Below, piece by piece: positions 1 to 8,514 of a DNA stretch of 64,000 bases. A program made the position numbers and the translations under genes. Numbering within the stretch: position 1 is the first letter of the stretch; the number at the start of each line of letters is the position of its first letter. The stretch spans positions 1 to 64,000 of the forward strand of contig CAKSFP010000010.1 in NCBI GenBank assembly GCA_934454585.1, written 5' to 3'. This stretch comes from an uncultured Clostridia bacterium. Its GTDB lineage: Bacteria > Bacillota > Clostridia > UMGS1810. The notes below the pieces were generated by a model that was not told where the DNA came from, ran no database searches, and saw only the letters and a list, made by a program, of their open reading frames with translations.

Positions 1-576
1 CAAAGTTGTCAATTCATTATTTTTTTATGTTGCGTGACCGCATATCCGATAATTTGATCAAATCGTAACAGGTACATGTAGGGGCGACCCTGCGTGGTCG
101 CCCGCAACAATTTTTGTGAATCGGCGGGCGACCACACAGGGTCGCCCCTACATTTGTATTAACGAAATTTTTTCGCAAATGCAAATTTGTTCAAAAGCAA
201 ATTTAATGAATTGCCTTGCGGCACGAATTGTTTTTTCGTTAATCACACATTCCTGCCGAGGACAGGTGTTATTTTCACGAAGGTAATTCAATTCATTGAG
301 CGCAGCGAAAATTCATGCACCGCCGGGTGCAATTCATGACAACAAAGTTGTCAATTCATTATTTTTTTATGTTGCGTGACCGCATATCCGATAATTTGAT
401 CAAATCGTAACAGGTACATTGTAGGGGCGACCCTGCGTGGTCGCCCGCAACAATTTTTGCGAATCGGCGGACGACCACACAGGGTCGCCCCTACATTTGC
501 ATTAACGAAATTTTTTCGCAAATGCAAATTTGTTCAAAAGCAAATTTAATGAATTGCCTTGCGGCATAAATTGAAT
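1..576. repeat. Tandem copies of a hairpin-rich intergenic repeat
   Basis: Two copies of a unit of about 342 bp lie head to tail: copy 1 at 1-342 and copy 2 from 343 to about 575, where similarity breaks off. Each copy holds a large inverted repeat with about 28-nt arms (77-104 with 125-152; 420-447 with 468-495). It also holds short hairpins such as 317-330 and 338-352, separated by the word AATTCAT. A shortened relative lies at about 62353-62395. No coding potential is visible. This looks like an intergenic repeat family of the genome rather than a gene; its origin cannot be told from one window. Confidence 0.8.
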
Positions 577-624
577 TTTTACGCTTTATGAATTGTGACC
601 GTGCAGATAATACTCAAACGCACA

Positions 625-1431
625 TTAAAATCCCATATACTCAAGCCAATTGAGCAACGATGCGCCCCACTGTGCTATGTGTTTGTCCTCTGCGCTATCG
701 GTAGTATTTGCCAGGCCCTTGCCGTGCGCTCCGTAAGGATAGATATGAACCTCGGTCGGAATGTCAAAATCCTTCAGGCGTCTTGCATAGTCAAGCGTAT
801 TGTACACCGGCACAGCACCGTCTGCAAATGTGTGCCAGATAAAGCACGGCGGCGTGTTGTCGCTCACATTGAGTCTCGGATTGAGAGTCTCGCCCATTTC
901 GAGAACCTTATCATGAAGAAGACTGTAGCACGAACCGATATGTGCGCCGTTTGCCTTGCTGAGTAGCTCTATAACCGGGTAGCAAAGAATCTGAAAATTC
1001 GGTTTGAAATCCTCCGCGTCAATCTCATCGGGATGTTCATTCTCCACCGACGCATAATATGTCGATGTCATTGCCGCAAGATGTCCGCCTGCGGATGAAC
1101 CCATAATTCCGATTTTGTTTGCATCAAGACCGTACTTTGCCGCATTATGGCGCACAAAGCATACTGCGCGGCGTGCATCGAGCAGCGGACAGGGAAAATA
1201 GTCCGGTGCCACGCGATAATCACACACAAAAGCCGTCACTCCGTTTTCTGAGAGAAACTTTGCATAACCCTCCCCCTCATGGGGTGCCCTGCCGGTGTAA
1301 CCGCCGCCGGGGAGTATTACAATCGCCGCATCCGTCTTTTTGTTATCCGGCACATAAGCGGTGATGTACGGCTTAACGCTCTCCGAAGTGCCGGGGATAT
1401 TGTTCCATAGATCAAATTTTTCTGTCGTCAT
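625..1431 (-). CDS. Alpha/beta-hydrolase, acetyl-esterase-like
   Basis: A 268-residue cytoplasmic alpha/beta-hydrolase of the acetyl-esterase (Aes / BD-FAE) type, likely to hydrolyse acetyl or other short acyl esters, possibly from sugars. The oxyanion-hole region reads PGGGY at residues 41-45. The nucleophile elbow is GSSAGG at 111-116 (Ser113). Asp204 in the FADGAVP segment and His236 in GAHGKG complete a plausible triad. I start at the ATG at 1431 because AAAGGA lies about 10 nt upstream; the longer frame to 1464 has no such site. A promoter TTGACT-N17-TATATT lies at 1468-1496. There is no signal peptide. The fold and triad are clear from motifs; the substrate is inference. Confidence 0.85.
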   Translation of the reverse strand: MTTEKFDLWNNIPGTSESVKPYITAYVPDNKKTDAAIVILPGGGYTGRAPHEGEGYAKFLSENGVTAFVCDYRVAPDYFPCPLLDARRAVCFVRHNAAKYGLDANKIGIMGSSAGGHLAAMTSTYYASVENEHPDEIDAEDFKPNFQILCYPVIELLSKANGAHIGSCYSLLHDKVLEMGETLNPRLNVSDNTPPCFIWHTFADGAVPVYNTLDYARRLKDFDIPTEVHIYPYGAHGKGLANTTDSAEDKHIAQWGASLLNWLEYMGF

Positions 1432-1467
1432 GATGATTACATCCTTTACAAATTTATATTTCACTTA

Positions 1468-1496
1468 AATATATCACACTGTTTAACAATAGTCAA
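1468..1496 (-). promoter_or_regulatory. SigA-type promoter of the esterase gene
   Basis: On the minus strand TTGACT at 1491-1496 is followed after 17 nt by TATATT at 1468-1473, preceded by TGTGA (an extended -10 feature). Transcription would start near 1461, giving a leader of about 30 nt before the ATG at 1431. Seen in sequence only. Confidence 0.6.
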
Positions 1497-1531
1497 TACA
1501 CATTCTGCACTTTTTTGTGTCAAAAATTACA

Positions 1532-2446
1532 CTAAAAAACTTTCCTGATATACTCCGCCGCAAAATGAGCCGCCACTGCGCCGTCCGCCACTGCAGTGAC
1601 AATCTGACGGAGCGGTTTGGTGCGTACATCTCCGGCGGCGAACACGCCGTCAACGCTTGTTTCGGTAGTCTCGTCCGCCACAATATATCCGTTTTTGTCA
1701 AGTTCCAGCTTCCCGACAAGAAAGTCCGTTGCCGGCTGTCTGCCTATGCTTACGAACACCGCGTCACAGTGAATCAGTTTTTCGTCACCGCCGACAACCG
1801 TCCTCAACCCCGTGAGAGAGCCGTCTGCGATCTCGTACCCCGCAGGTACGGCGTTCCACATAATCTCTACATTGTCTGCCGAGCGCACACCTGCAGAGAG
1901 AACATCATCCGCACGCAGAGCGTCTCTGCGATGCACCAATATAACCTTTTTTGCAAGTTGCGACAGATAGATGGCGTCCGACGCAGCGCTGTTGCCTCCG
2001 CCCACTACAACCACCGTATCGCCCTTGTAGAAACGCCCGTCGCAATGAGCGCAATAGTGCACACCTCTGCCCGTGAGCGCATCCTCGCCGTCAAGACCGA
2101 GTCTGCGCGGAAACGCCCCGACGGCTATGATGACCGCCTTTGCATCAATCTCCTCGCCGCCTACCATGACTTTTTTTGTCTTGCCCGAAAAGTCGACACT
2201 TTCCGCCTCACCGCGGATTGACACTGCGCCGAATTTCTCCGCCTGGCTCTGCATATTCATACCGAGAGTGAAGCCGTCGGCACCGTCCGGAAAACCGGGA
2301 TAGTTTTCAACTTCACCCGTCAGTCCCATTTGACCGCCGACGGTTAGCATTTCGGTCACTGTCGCTTTGTATCCGGCGCGCACGGCATACAGCGCCGCGG
2401 CATATCCTGCCGGACCGCCGCCTATGATTAATATATCTGTATTCAT
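1532..2446 (-). CDS. trxB: Thioredoxin-disulfide reductase
   Basis: A 304-residue flavoprotein that passes electrons from NADPH through FAD to thioredoxin. The N-terminal FAD-binding motif is GGGPAGYAAA at residues 9-18. The redox pair is C132-A-H-C135 followed by DG, where many relatives have CATC. The NADPH-binding loop GGGNSAASDA follows, and the C-terminal FAD motif is AAGDVR. Length matches the family. The true start is the ATG at 2446, preceded by GAGGTGG; an in-frame GTG three codons upstream lies inside that ribosome-binding site. The gene stands alone with no thioredoxin gene beside it. Assignment rests on several family motifs in the correct order. Confidence 0.95.
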   Translation of the reverse strand: MNTDILIIGGGPAGYAAALYAVRAGYKATVTEMLTVGGQMGLTGEVENYPGFPDGADGFTLGMNMQSQAEKFGAVSIRGEAESVDFSGKTKKVMVGGEEIDAKAVIIAVGAFPRRLGLDGEDALTGRGVHYCAHCDGRFYKGDTVVVVGGGNSAASDAIYLSQLAKKVILVHRRDALRADDVLSAGVRSADNVEIMWNAVPAGYEIADGSLTGLRTVVGGDEKLIHCDAVFVSIGRQPATDFLVGKLELDKNGYIVADETTETSVDGVFAAGDVRTKPLRQIVTAVADGAVAAHFAAEYIRKVF

Positions 2447-2597
2447 AAATTCCACCTCACTGAGTTTATTGTACCATAAATCAGGCCGTTTTTAATCACA
2501 ATTTTTCTGAAAATTTCACGAAAATTATAAATTTTGGAGTGATTTTTGTATGAATTGATAAAAAATCAAAGAAATTTGATTTTTTTCAAAAAAACTC

Positions 2598-2626
2598 TTT
2601 ATTTTTATGAAAACTTGTGATATAAT
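2598..2626 (+). promoter_or_regulatory. Extended -10 promoter of tRNA-Pro
   Basis: TGATATAAT at 2618-2626 is a perfect extended -10 element (TG-A-TATAAT). The position of the -35 box (TTTATT) is weak, as is usual for extended -10 promoters. It ends about 40 nt before the tRNA gene. An AT-rich hairpin at 2560-2586 lies just upstream. Confidence 0.55.
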
Positions 2627-2664
2627 ATTTCTTGTTGCTGATGAGCAGATAATTTGATATTAAT

Positions 2665-2740
<76 letters not shown>

Positions 2741-2741
<1 letters not shown>

Positions 2742-2776
2742 AAAATCGCCAAGTACAGTGTGCTTGGCGATTTTTA
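2741..2776 (+). terminator. Terminator after tRNA-Pro
   Basis: A stem formed by AATCGCCAAG (2744-2753) and CTTGGCGATT (2763-2772) with a 9-nt loop is followed by a T-run. It starts directly at the encoded CCA. A second hairpin (arms 2868-2877 and 2881-2890, 10 bp, 3-nt loop) lies further into the convergent gap before the oxidoreductase gene. Confidence 0.85.
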
Positions 2777-2964
2777 CTTATTAACTTTTCACTATTCACC
2801 TTTCACTAAAATATCTTTGCGATTTTTGGAAAGTAAAAAGTAATAGTGAAAAGTGAAAATGTGCGGTACAAACTCGCAAGGCGAGTTTGTATTTCAAACC
2901 AACAGGAGAACGAATATGAACAACAAAACATGAAACAAACTGTACACAGCCGCTAAAACCGTAT

Positions 2965-3642
2965 TCACCCCCACTCCTCTCTCCAGTACTCATTGTCAAT
3001 CTCCCACATCTTACCCTTGAGATGCAGCCTTTTGAACAGCAGATACATCCATCTTACCTTAAGCGACGGCGTTAGATGCCCTGCACGGCGCTCAACCGCC
3101 GCGGCGGTTTTGTCAAGCTTTTTTACAAAACTCTTCTTAAACTTCTCGGGCATATCGTTCCAGAAATACTGCCACACCGATTGGGTGACAATGTGTGTGC
3201 GCGCAACTCCCCAATAGTCCATGCTGTCTTTAATGTCTCTCGCGGCAGACTTCATTCCCCCACCGCCGGCAGTGGTGATTATGACAGCCTGTTTGTTCAT
3301 CATGTCGAAATTCGGGCGGTGAACCATCCAGCGCCAGCCGTAATGATCGAGAAAAGACTTAATCTGCCCCGGCGCATGGAAGCACCAAACCGGACAGCAG
3401 AACACAATCAACTGCGACTGCGCTATGGCGTCGTTAATCGGCTTTAAGTATTCATATCCGCCGCATTTTTCCTCGCCGCCGTGCAGGCAAGCATAACAGC
3501 CGCGGCAGACATGCGGCATATCGTCGGGCAAAGTGAACTCAAACACCTCTCCCACATCGGTCAGCTTTGCAACAAAATACTTTGCCGCATTGTATGTGCT
3601 GCTGTTTTTTCTCTTATTCGGCTTAATTATCGTAACATTCAT
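2965..3642 (-). CDS. NAD(P)H-dependent FMN reductase-like flavoprotein
   Basis: A 225-residue flavodoxin-fold protein of the NADPH-dependent FMN reductase / multimeric flavodoxin WrbA-like type. The N-terminal strand MNVTIIKPNKRKNSSTYN carries the flavin phosphate-binding loop (around residues 10-17). It is followed by the Cys-containing CRGCYACL segment and by VFCCPVWCFHAPGQIKSFLD, the usual flavin-binding region. The C-terminal third is basic. It is the last gene of an apparent tetR - M13 peptidase - oxidoreductase unit, 6 nt downstream of the peptidase gene. The electron acceptor is unknown; a role in quinone or xenobiotic reduction under TetR control is inference from context. Confidence 0.75.
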   Translation of the reverse strand: MNVTIIKPNKRKNSSTYNAAKYFVAKLTDVGEVFEFTLPDDMPHVCRGCYACLHGGEEKCGGYEYLKPINDAIAQSQLIVFCCPVWCFHAPGQIKSFLDHYGWRWMVHRPNFDMMNKQAVIITTAGGGGMKSAARDIKDSMDYWGVARTHIVTQSVWQYFWNDMPEKFKKSFVKKLDKTAAAVERRAGHLTPSLKVRWMYLLFKRLHLKGKMWEIDNEYWREEWG

Positions 3643-3648
3643 ATCTTA

Positions 3649-5991
3649 TCACCATATCTTAACTCTCTCTGCCGGTGCAACCCACATACCGTCGCCCTCC
3701 GTTATGCCGAATGCATCATAAAATTCATCGCAGCTTACAACAACGCGATTCACACGCAGTTTGTCATCAGAGTGCACATCCACTCCCGCCGCGTACTTGG
3801 CGTATTCCCTGGTTTTTGTGCTCGCCCAGGCGTTCGCCATGGAGCTGTAGAGCTTTTTGTAATCGGGGTTTTCAAGCTTTGCGGCAACAGAAGTAATGCA
3901 CTGAACCGCACCCTGATCTGCCACATTTTCGCTCAGGGTCTGCGTGCCGTTCATCGGCACGCCGGGGATCCCCTCTTGCCTGTCATAAAAGTATATCATC
4001 TTTTGACAGCGTTTTTCAAACTCGGCGTAATCTTCGGCAGTCCACCAGTCGTTTGCGTTTCCGTTTTCGTCAAACTTGGCGCCGTTGTTGTCGAACGCGT
4101 GGGTTATCTCATGCGCAATAATGTAGCCTATGGCGCCGAGGTTTTCCTCATACGATGCATTTATGTCAAACATGGGCGGCTGCAGAATTGCCGCCGGGAA
4201 TGTGATGTCATTCGATGTAGCGCTGTAGCAGGCGTTCACCGTGTAAGGATACATATTCCACTCACCTTTGTCCACCGATGTGCCCTGACGCTCTGCCGAC
4301 CGTTTCATCGCGGCGCCGCCTATTGCCAGCATATTGTCAAAATAGCTGCCGCCGTCCGCAGCGGATTTAATCTCCAAACTGTCAAGATAACTGTCCCATT
4401 TGTCGGGATAGCCGATTTTTATTCCCATTGTTTCAAGCTTGCGCTTTGCCTTTGCCTTGGTGGCGTCGCTCATCCAGTCGATGGCGTCTATGCGGCTTTC
4501 GTACACGGAAATAATGTCCTTTACCATTTTTGTAACGCTCTGCTTTGCCTCCTCGCTGAAATACTTTTCGGCATACAGTTCGCCGATGTAATCGGGCATG
4601 GCATTGGCGACAGTCAGCACCGCACGCTCCTTATCGGAATATGAGCCGCCGGTTCCGAGAAAATCTTGATTGAATTTATCGGCCGCCTCGGTAAACTCTG
4701 TGTTCAGCACGCCGCCGTAATTGAGAATTACGCACAGTTTGGCGGCATTTTTCAAAACATCGACATTCTCATCGCAGAAAAGGCGCGAAAATTCCTTTGT
4801 GATTGCTGTGTCCGTAACGAGGATTTTATCTTCTTTTCTCAGCCCCATGCTTTCCGGCACTTTTTCCATATCCACGCTCGGGAACATCTTTTGTATGTCA
4901 TCAAAAGAATACACATTGTAAATCTTGTCGATATCGCCCTGCTCCTCGGGATTGAGCGATTTTTCGGCAAGAGTTTTCTCAAGATCATAGAATTTTTCGA
5001 GCTGTTCTTCGCTTGTCTCCTCGCCGGCAAGGCTCATGACCGACTTAAGGTAGCCGAGATATACACTTTTCTGCCCGTCTGTGCCGTTCATGTATATATC
5101 CTTTGTAAGGTTCGGCTCAAGAGCGCCGAAACACATTATGTATTTCGTGCTGTCCTTGAAGTCGGGCGTTATTGCAAACCAGACGAAAGGCGCAATATGC
5201 AGTTTCGTCACCAGTTCATTCTGAACATCGGCAAGGTCTGCGATGCTCTGCACCGCAGATATTTTGTCCAGATACGGCTTAATCGGCTCAATGCCGGCTT
5301 TGTTGCGGCTCTCTGTGTCGAGAATATTTTTGTATAAATCGGATATTTTCTGCTCCTTGCTGCCCTTTTCTCCGCCTTTTGCGATGGCATCATCTATGAT
5401 TTCGTTCACCTTGTCCGAGCTCTCGTCCTGCAGATCATAGAGCGAACCGGCGATTATTCTGCCCGGCTTTATCTCCAGTGTGTTCAGCTTTTCCTTGTTC
5501 ACCGCGGCATAAAAATCGTCCTTCCCGTTGGTGCCGAAAAGCGCATATGTCCTTTTTATAAAAGTCTCCATTTGCTCCTTGGTAACATCGTCATACGGCG
5601 AAAAAACTCCGTCCGCAGTGCCTGCGGCAATGCCGGCATCGAGCACGGGTGTCAGCTCCGGCTGCGCCCATTCGGGAATGTCGCCGAACGCTCCGCTTCT
5701 CAGCGCCACGCGTGCATTGTGCCCCGTGAGCGGCGGCAGCTGACCGAATGCGCGCGACAACATGACAAGCGCCTCGGCACGGTTTATGTTCCAGTCCTCG
5801 TGCAGTTCGCCGTCACCGCCGTAACCTTTTATTATATCCGACCGTTTTGCGTTCGGGTTGTAATCGTCCGCCGCAGAAAGCAGCATATCCGCTACTTCGC
5901 CGCGCGTGGCATACATATCCGACGCAAACGCCGTGTTTGTCATCAGCGATAACGCGGCGAGACTTGCCGCAATAATTCTCTTTGCTTTCAT
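3649..5991 (-). CDS. Secreted M13-family zinc metallopeptidase with N-terminal SLH domains
   Basis: A 780-residue neprilysin/PepO-like endopeptidase. Residues 1-24 form a signal peptide. About 25-155 hold two SLH-type repeats that would bind the protein to the cell-wall polymer. The remainder is an M13 peptidase. Zinc-site residues are visible: HEITH at 627-631 (His627, Glu628, His631) and ENVAD at 688-692 (Glu688), plus the substrate-cleft segment VNACYSATSNDITFPA near 585-600. The C terminus ends in the conserved Trp. Most bacterial M13 enzymes are cytoplasmic or membrane-tethered, so the SLH fusion is unusual. It lies between the tetR gene and the FMN reductase gene, apparently one transcript. 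Confidence 0.92.
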   Translation of the reverse strand: MKAKRIIAASLAALSLMTNTAFASDMYATRGEVADMLLSAADDYNPNAKRSDIIKGYGGDGELHEDWNINRAEALVMLSRAFGQLPPLTGHNARVALRSGAFGDIPEWAQPELTPVLDAGIAAGTADGVFSPYDDVTKEQMETFIKRTYALFGTNGKDDFYAAVNKEKLNTLEIKPGRIIAGSLYDLQDESSDKVNEIIDDAIAKGGEKGSKEQKISDLYKNILDTESRNKAGIEPIKPYLDKISAVQSIADLADVQNELVTKLHIAPFVWFAITPDFKDSTKYIMCFGALEPNLTKDIYMNGTDGQKSVYLGYLKSVMSLAGEETSEEQLEKFYDLEKTLAEKSLNPEEQGDIDKIYNVYSFDDIQKMFPSVDMEKVPESMGLRKEDKILVTDTAITKEFSRLFCDENVDVLKNAAKLCVILNYGGVLNTEFTEAADKFNQDFLGTGGSYSDKERAVLTVANAMPDYIGELYAEKYFSEEAKQSVTKMVKDIISVYESRIDAIDWMSDATKAKAKRKLETMGIKIGYPDKWDSYLDSLEIKSAADGGSYFDNMLAIGGAAMKRSAERQGTSVDKGEWNMYPYTVNACYSATSNDITFPAAILQPPMFDINASYEENLGAIGYIIAHEITHAFDNNGAKFDENGNANDWWTAEDYAEFEKRCQKMIYFYDRQEGIPGVPMNGTQTLSENVADQGAVQCITSVAAKLENPDYKKLYSSMANAWASTKTREYAKYAAGVDVHSDDKLRVNRVVVSCDEFYDAFGITEGDGMWVAPAERVKIW

Positions 5992-6020
5992 GAATCAAAC
6001 CTCCGTTTTTTATTCAACGA

Positions 6021-6662
6021 TTAATTATGCTGTTCCTCGTGCACCGCATTGTATGTCCGATAGAACAATACCACATGATTTTTTAGCTTTTCCAGGCATT
6101 CCGCCTCTCTCTCGGGCTGGCGGTCGCACACGCCGAGCAGTGTGATCACCGCCGAGATGTACATCACCGCCAGCGATTCGGGGTCATAATCCTCAATTAC
6201 CCCGTCCGAGATCAATGCACGGAATATGCCTGTGTGATATCGCACAAGGCGGTCGTAATATCGCTCAGAATAAAGCTGCGCAAGATCCGGCGACCGGAAT
6301 TGCTCAATCGACATCATGCGGCGGAATCTGCCGACTGTCTCGTCATGCAAAGTGTAGAGAAAAATTGCACGGACTTTATCCGCAAGCGTGTCTGCATCTA
6401 TACTCGCAAACACGCCCGTATCACGCTCGACATTTTGCAAATGAACATCCATGCTCTCGGCAAATTTTTCATAGCGTTCTACGGATTTTTCCACGATTGC
6501 GTCAAATATTGCCTGCTTGCCCGAATAATGATTGTAGAGCGACGCGGCTTTTATGCCGACTGCGGATGCAATCTCCCCCACGCTCACGGCGTCGTAGCCG
6601 CGGTTTGAAAAAAGCTCAAGCGCCTTTTCAAGTATTCTTTGTTTTGTGTCTTCCTGTTTCAT
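6021..6662 (-). CDS. TetR/AcrR-family transcriptional repressor
   Basis: A 213-residue regulator. The N-terminal helix-turn-helix is textbook TetR: TKQRILEKALELFSNRGYDA, then the recognition segment VGIKAASLYNHYSGK. The ligand-binding C-terminal half is not recognisable to a ligand class. The start is the ATG at 6662, preceded by GAGGTGG; an in-frame GTG four codons upstream is rejected. A 24-bp palindrome sits immediately downstream of the -10 box of its own promoter (6671-6694), so autorepression is likely. The SLH-M13 peptidase starts 29 nt after the stop and is probably co-regulated. The inducer is unknown. Confidence 0.9.
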   Translation of the reverse strand: MKQEDTKQRILEKALELFSNRGYDAVSVGEIASAVGIKAASLYNHYSGKQAIFDAIVEKSVERYEKFAESMDVHLQNVERDTGVFASIDADTLADKVRAIFLYTLHDETVGRFRRMMSIEQFRSPDLAQLYSERYYDRLVRYHTGIFRALISDGVIEDYDPESLAVMYISAVITLLGVCDRQPEREAECLEKLKNHVVLFYRTYNAVHEEQHN

Positions 6663-6670
6663 GCTCCACC

Positions 6671-6694
6671 TCACTAACTAATGTTCGTTAGTGA
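6671..6694. promoter_or_regulatory. Candidate TetR operator
   Basis: Perfect 8-bp arms TCACTAAC (6671-6678) and GTTAGTGA (6687-6694) enclose an 8-bp centre. The palindrome lies between the -10 box and the ribosome-binding site of the tetR gene, over the expected start of transcription. That is a typical position for an autorepressing TetR protein. Confidence 0.75.
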
Positions 6695-6695
6695 A

Positions 6696-6724
6696 ATTAT
6701 ATAATAAAAAAACGGTTTTGTCAA
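6696..6724 (-). promoter_or_regulatory. Consensus SigA promoter of the tetR unit
   Basis: TTGACA at 6719-6724 and TATAAT at 6696-6701, read on the minus strand, are both perfect matches separated by exactly 17 nt. The -35 hexamer lies in the stem-loop of the terminator of the upstream GTPase unit (6706-6734), so the two transcription units share DNA. Confidence 0.85.
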
Positions 6725-6734
6725 CCGCTTTTTT
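6706..6734 (-). terminator. Terminator of the GTPase/WYL unit
   Basis: On the minus strand an A-run and the stem CGGTT (6723-6727) / AACCG (6713-6717) with a 5-nt loop lead into seven T residues. It is placed 24 nt after the stop of the 363-residue protein gene. The structure can also act on the other strand because both flanks are A/T runs. Confidence 0.65.
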
Positions 6735-6757
6735 ATATGATAGATTTATCTCAAATT

Positions 6758-7849
6758 TTATCCCATAATCATATTTCTGTAACTTCCGAATATAAATTCT
6801 TCTTTAACGGCTCTGATAAACTTTTTATCTGTAATCAGGCGATAAACTGTTACTATCATGCCGCCGACATCGAGTTTTTCCAAAGATTTTTCGTTTCCGA
6901 AATATGCACTCAGCGCAACATATATCACATTGCTTGCCGTTGCAATCAAGTTCGAATAACTCACAACCTTCCTCCCCCTTACGGCATACAGTTCGGCTTC
7001 ACCGTCAACATCGGGGTTGTAAAACAAGCGGTGTATACACTCAACCAGTGAATTGATAAATGCCGCCACTGCCGCACCCCTTGAAACACTGTAAATATCT
7101 ATATGATATTTTGTAAGCATATCCATTGCCGCATCATTGTTAACCGAAGAGATTATCGGTATCGGCAATCCCTGTTTTGTGAAAAAGTCGCTCCCCATAT
7201 GTATGAATTGCCTTGCAACCGCCGCAAGCAACAGTTTGGAATTTTTGCTTTGCTCAATCGCCACCGCGACTGCCCCGGGAGTTCCGCCGGGATACAGCGA
7301 ACACAATTTATTATCCGCTACGCTGTAAGTTGTAACAAAATCATATTTTGTGCACGACGATGACAATATGTTGACAGGCCCGAACACCAGTCCAAGCAGA
7401 GGATCGTGACCCAATGTGCGGTAACGGTGGGTTTTTCCGCTCAGTTCAGTCTCGTAATCAACCAAATCGCCGCTTCTTGCAAACGCGTCATAGGGCACAC
7501 TTGAAAACAAAACATCGGATACGGTTTTCGGCAATGCAACGCCGACGGTGTTTTTCATAAAATCATCGCCCTGAGCGGCTGTTCGGAAACGGAATTTTTC
7601 ATTTGACAAAAAATACTGCCGTATGCACTGAAGTGCAGTCGCAATAAACAATATAATGACATCATTTTTTCGCAAACCGGTCCTGAACTCAAACTCTTCA
7701 TCCAAATCATCGAGAATTTGCGGCGTGTCCGCCAAAATATCGCTCACCCTGTCAAGCTCATCAAATTCTTTTTTTATTTGATTATCCGCCCGGTTATATC
7801 CGTCCGTATTGCGCTCTGTCATCTTTTTTAATTCTTCCGAGGAATACAT
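6758..7849 (-). CDS. Uncharacterised 363-residue protein, last gene of the GTPase/WYL unit
   Basis: I do not recognise this family. The N terminus (about 1-50) is charged and acidic. Residues around 60-80 (DVIILFIATALQCIRQYFL) form a hydrophobic helix. A distinctive GHDPLLGLVFGPVNIL segment sits near 150-165. Further hydrophobic stretches lie in the C-terminal half (around AAVAAFINSLVECI and NVIYVALSAYF), so membrane association is possible. There are no visible nucleotide-binding or catalytic signatures. It starts 11 nt after the coiled-coil gene with AGGCGGTG as ribosome-binding site, so it is almost certainly co-transcribed. It could be the effector of the module; that is inference only. 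Confidence 0.7.
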   Translation of the reverse strand: MYSSEELKKMTERNTDGYNRADNQIKKEFDELDRVSDILADTPQILDDLDEEFEFRTGLRKNDVIILFIATALQCIRQYFLSNEKFRFRTAAQGDDFMKNTVGVALPKTVSDVLFSSVPYDAFARSGDLVDYETELSGKTHRYRTLGHDPLLGLVFGPVNILSSSCTKYDFVTTYSVADNKLCSLYPGGTPGAVAVAIEQSKNSKLLLAAVARQFIHMGSDFFTKQGLPIPIISSVNNDAAMDMLTKYHIDIYSVSRGAAVAAFINSLVECIHRLFYNPDVDGEAELYAVRGRKVVSYSNLIATASNVIYVALSAYFGNEKSLEKLDVGGMIVTVYRLITDKKFIRAVKEEFIFGSYRNMIMG

Positions 7850-7860
7850 TTTTTCACCGC

Positions 7861-8514
7861 CTATTCCGCAAGTTCAAAATCAGCCAATGCCCGTTTGAGT
7901 TCTGAGATTTTTTCTATTTCTGCCTTGATTGAATCCACAACCAACCTGTTTATCGACTTTTGATTATTCAATCTCTTCTTTTTCTCCTCAAGCTGACATT
8001 CAAACTCAGCTTTCAGCTTTTGCAATTTTTCTTCATACAATTCCTTTGCTTCTGTATATCCCTCGATTTCAGCTTTGTCGAACTTTCGTTTCCATACTTT
8101 TTCAAGCAATAATTCAAACAAACTTTCCGAAAACAGCATTGCCCCGCCGAGAGTCCCTGCGTCACCCAACACTGCAGAACGCCGCTTATCAATTTCATTT
8201 TCAAGTGCTTTTCTCTGCGTCTCCAATGATATAAGATACTTATTCAAATCAGCAAATTTGCCGGTTTCGCCTCTGAAAGCACAGTCGATTTTGTCATTAA
8301 GTCTTTCATACCTGTTTTTAATAGATACATAGACTCTTTGATACTCCTGTGCCGCCCGTTTATAGCCGCTTTTTTTGCCCTCCGTGACCGGATCTTTTGA
8401 CGCTTTTTCAAACATCCTTTTGAGTAAAAACGGCATACCTGTCGTCATTGTCCAAATACGCTCATCACCATCATTGCGCCCTCTTTTCTGTCTCCAAATA
8501 TCCGTAATTATCAT
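7861..8514 (-). CDS. Coiled-coil protein of the GTPase/WYL unit
   Basis: A 217-residue, strongly helical protein with heptad-like Lys/Glu/Leu patterns at about 45-115 (GYKRAAQEYQRVYVSIKNRY onward) and about 145-215. The two regions are separated by a Gly/Ala-rich hydrophobic patch (LGDAGTLGGAMLFSESLFEL). No catalytic motif is visible. The start codon overlaps the stop of the GIY-YIG gene in an ATGA arrangement (8511-8514) with GAGGGG upstream, showing translational coupling. A structural or adaptor role beside the GTPase is plausible but unproven. A later Met (residue 23) could be the start but has a poor ribosome-binding site. Confidence 0.7.
   Translation of the reverse strand: MIITDIWRQKRGRNDGDERIWTMTTGMPFLLKRMFEKASKDPVTEGKKSGYKRAAQEYQRVYVSIKNRYERLNDKIDCAFRGETGKFADLNKYLISLETQRKALENEIDKRRSAVLGDAGTLGGAMLFSESLFELLLEKVWKRKFDKAEIEGYTEAKELYEEKLQKLKAEFECQLEEKKKRLNNQKSINRLVVDSIKAEIEKISELKRALADFELAE

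Noticed and set aside
1..576. CRISPR array
   Set aside because: The repeats are two long units with hairpins, not short repeats with unique spacers, and no cas genes are present anywhere in the window.
1517..2221. Plus-strand open frame of 234 codons
   Set aside because: It is the complement of trxB, which carries all family motifs.
3481..4644. Plus-strand open frame of 387 codons
   Set aside because: It lies opposite the M13 peptidase gene, whose frame has zinc motifs, a signal peptide and a correct length. The plus-strand product is Cys/His/Val-rich with no motif or ribosome-binding site.
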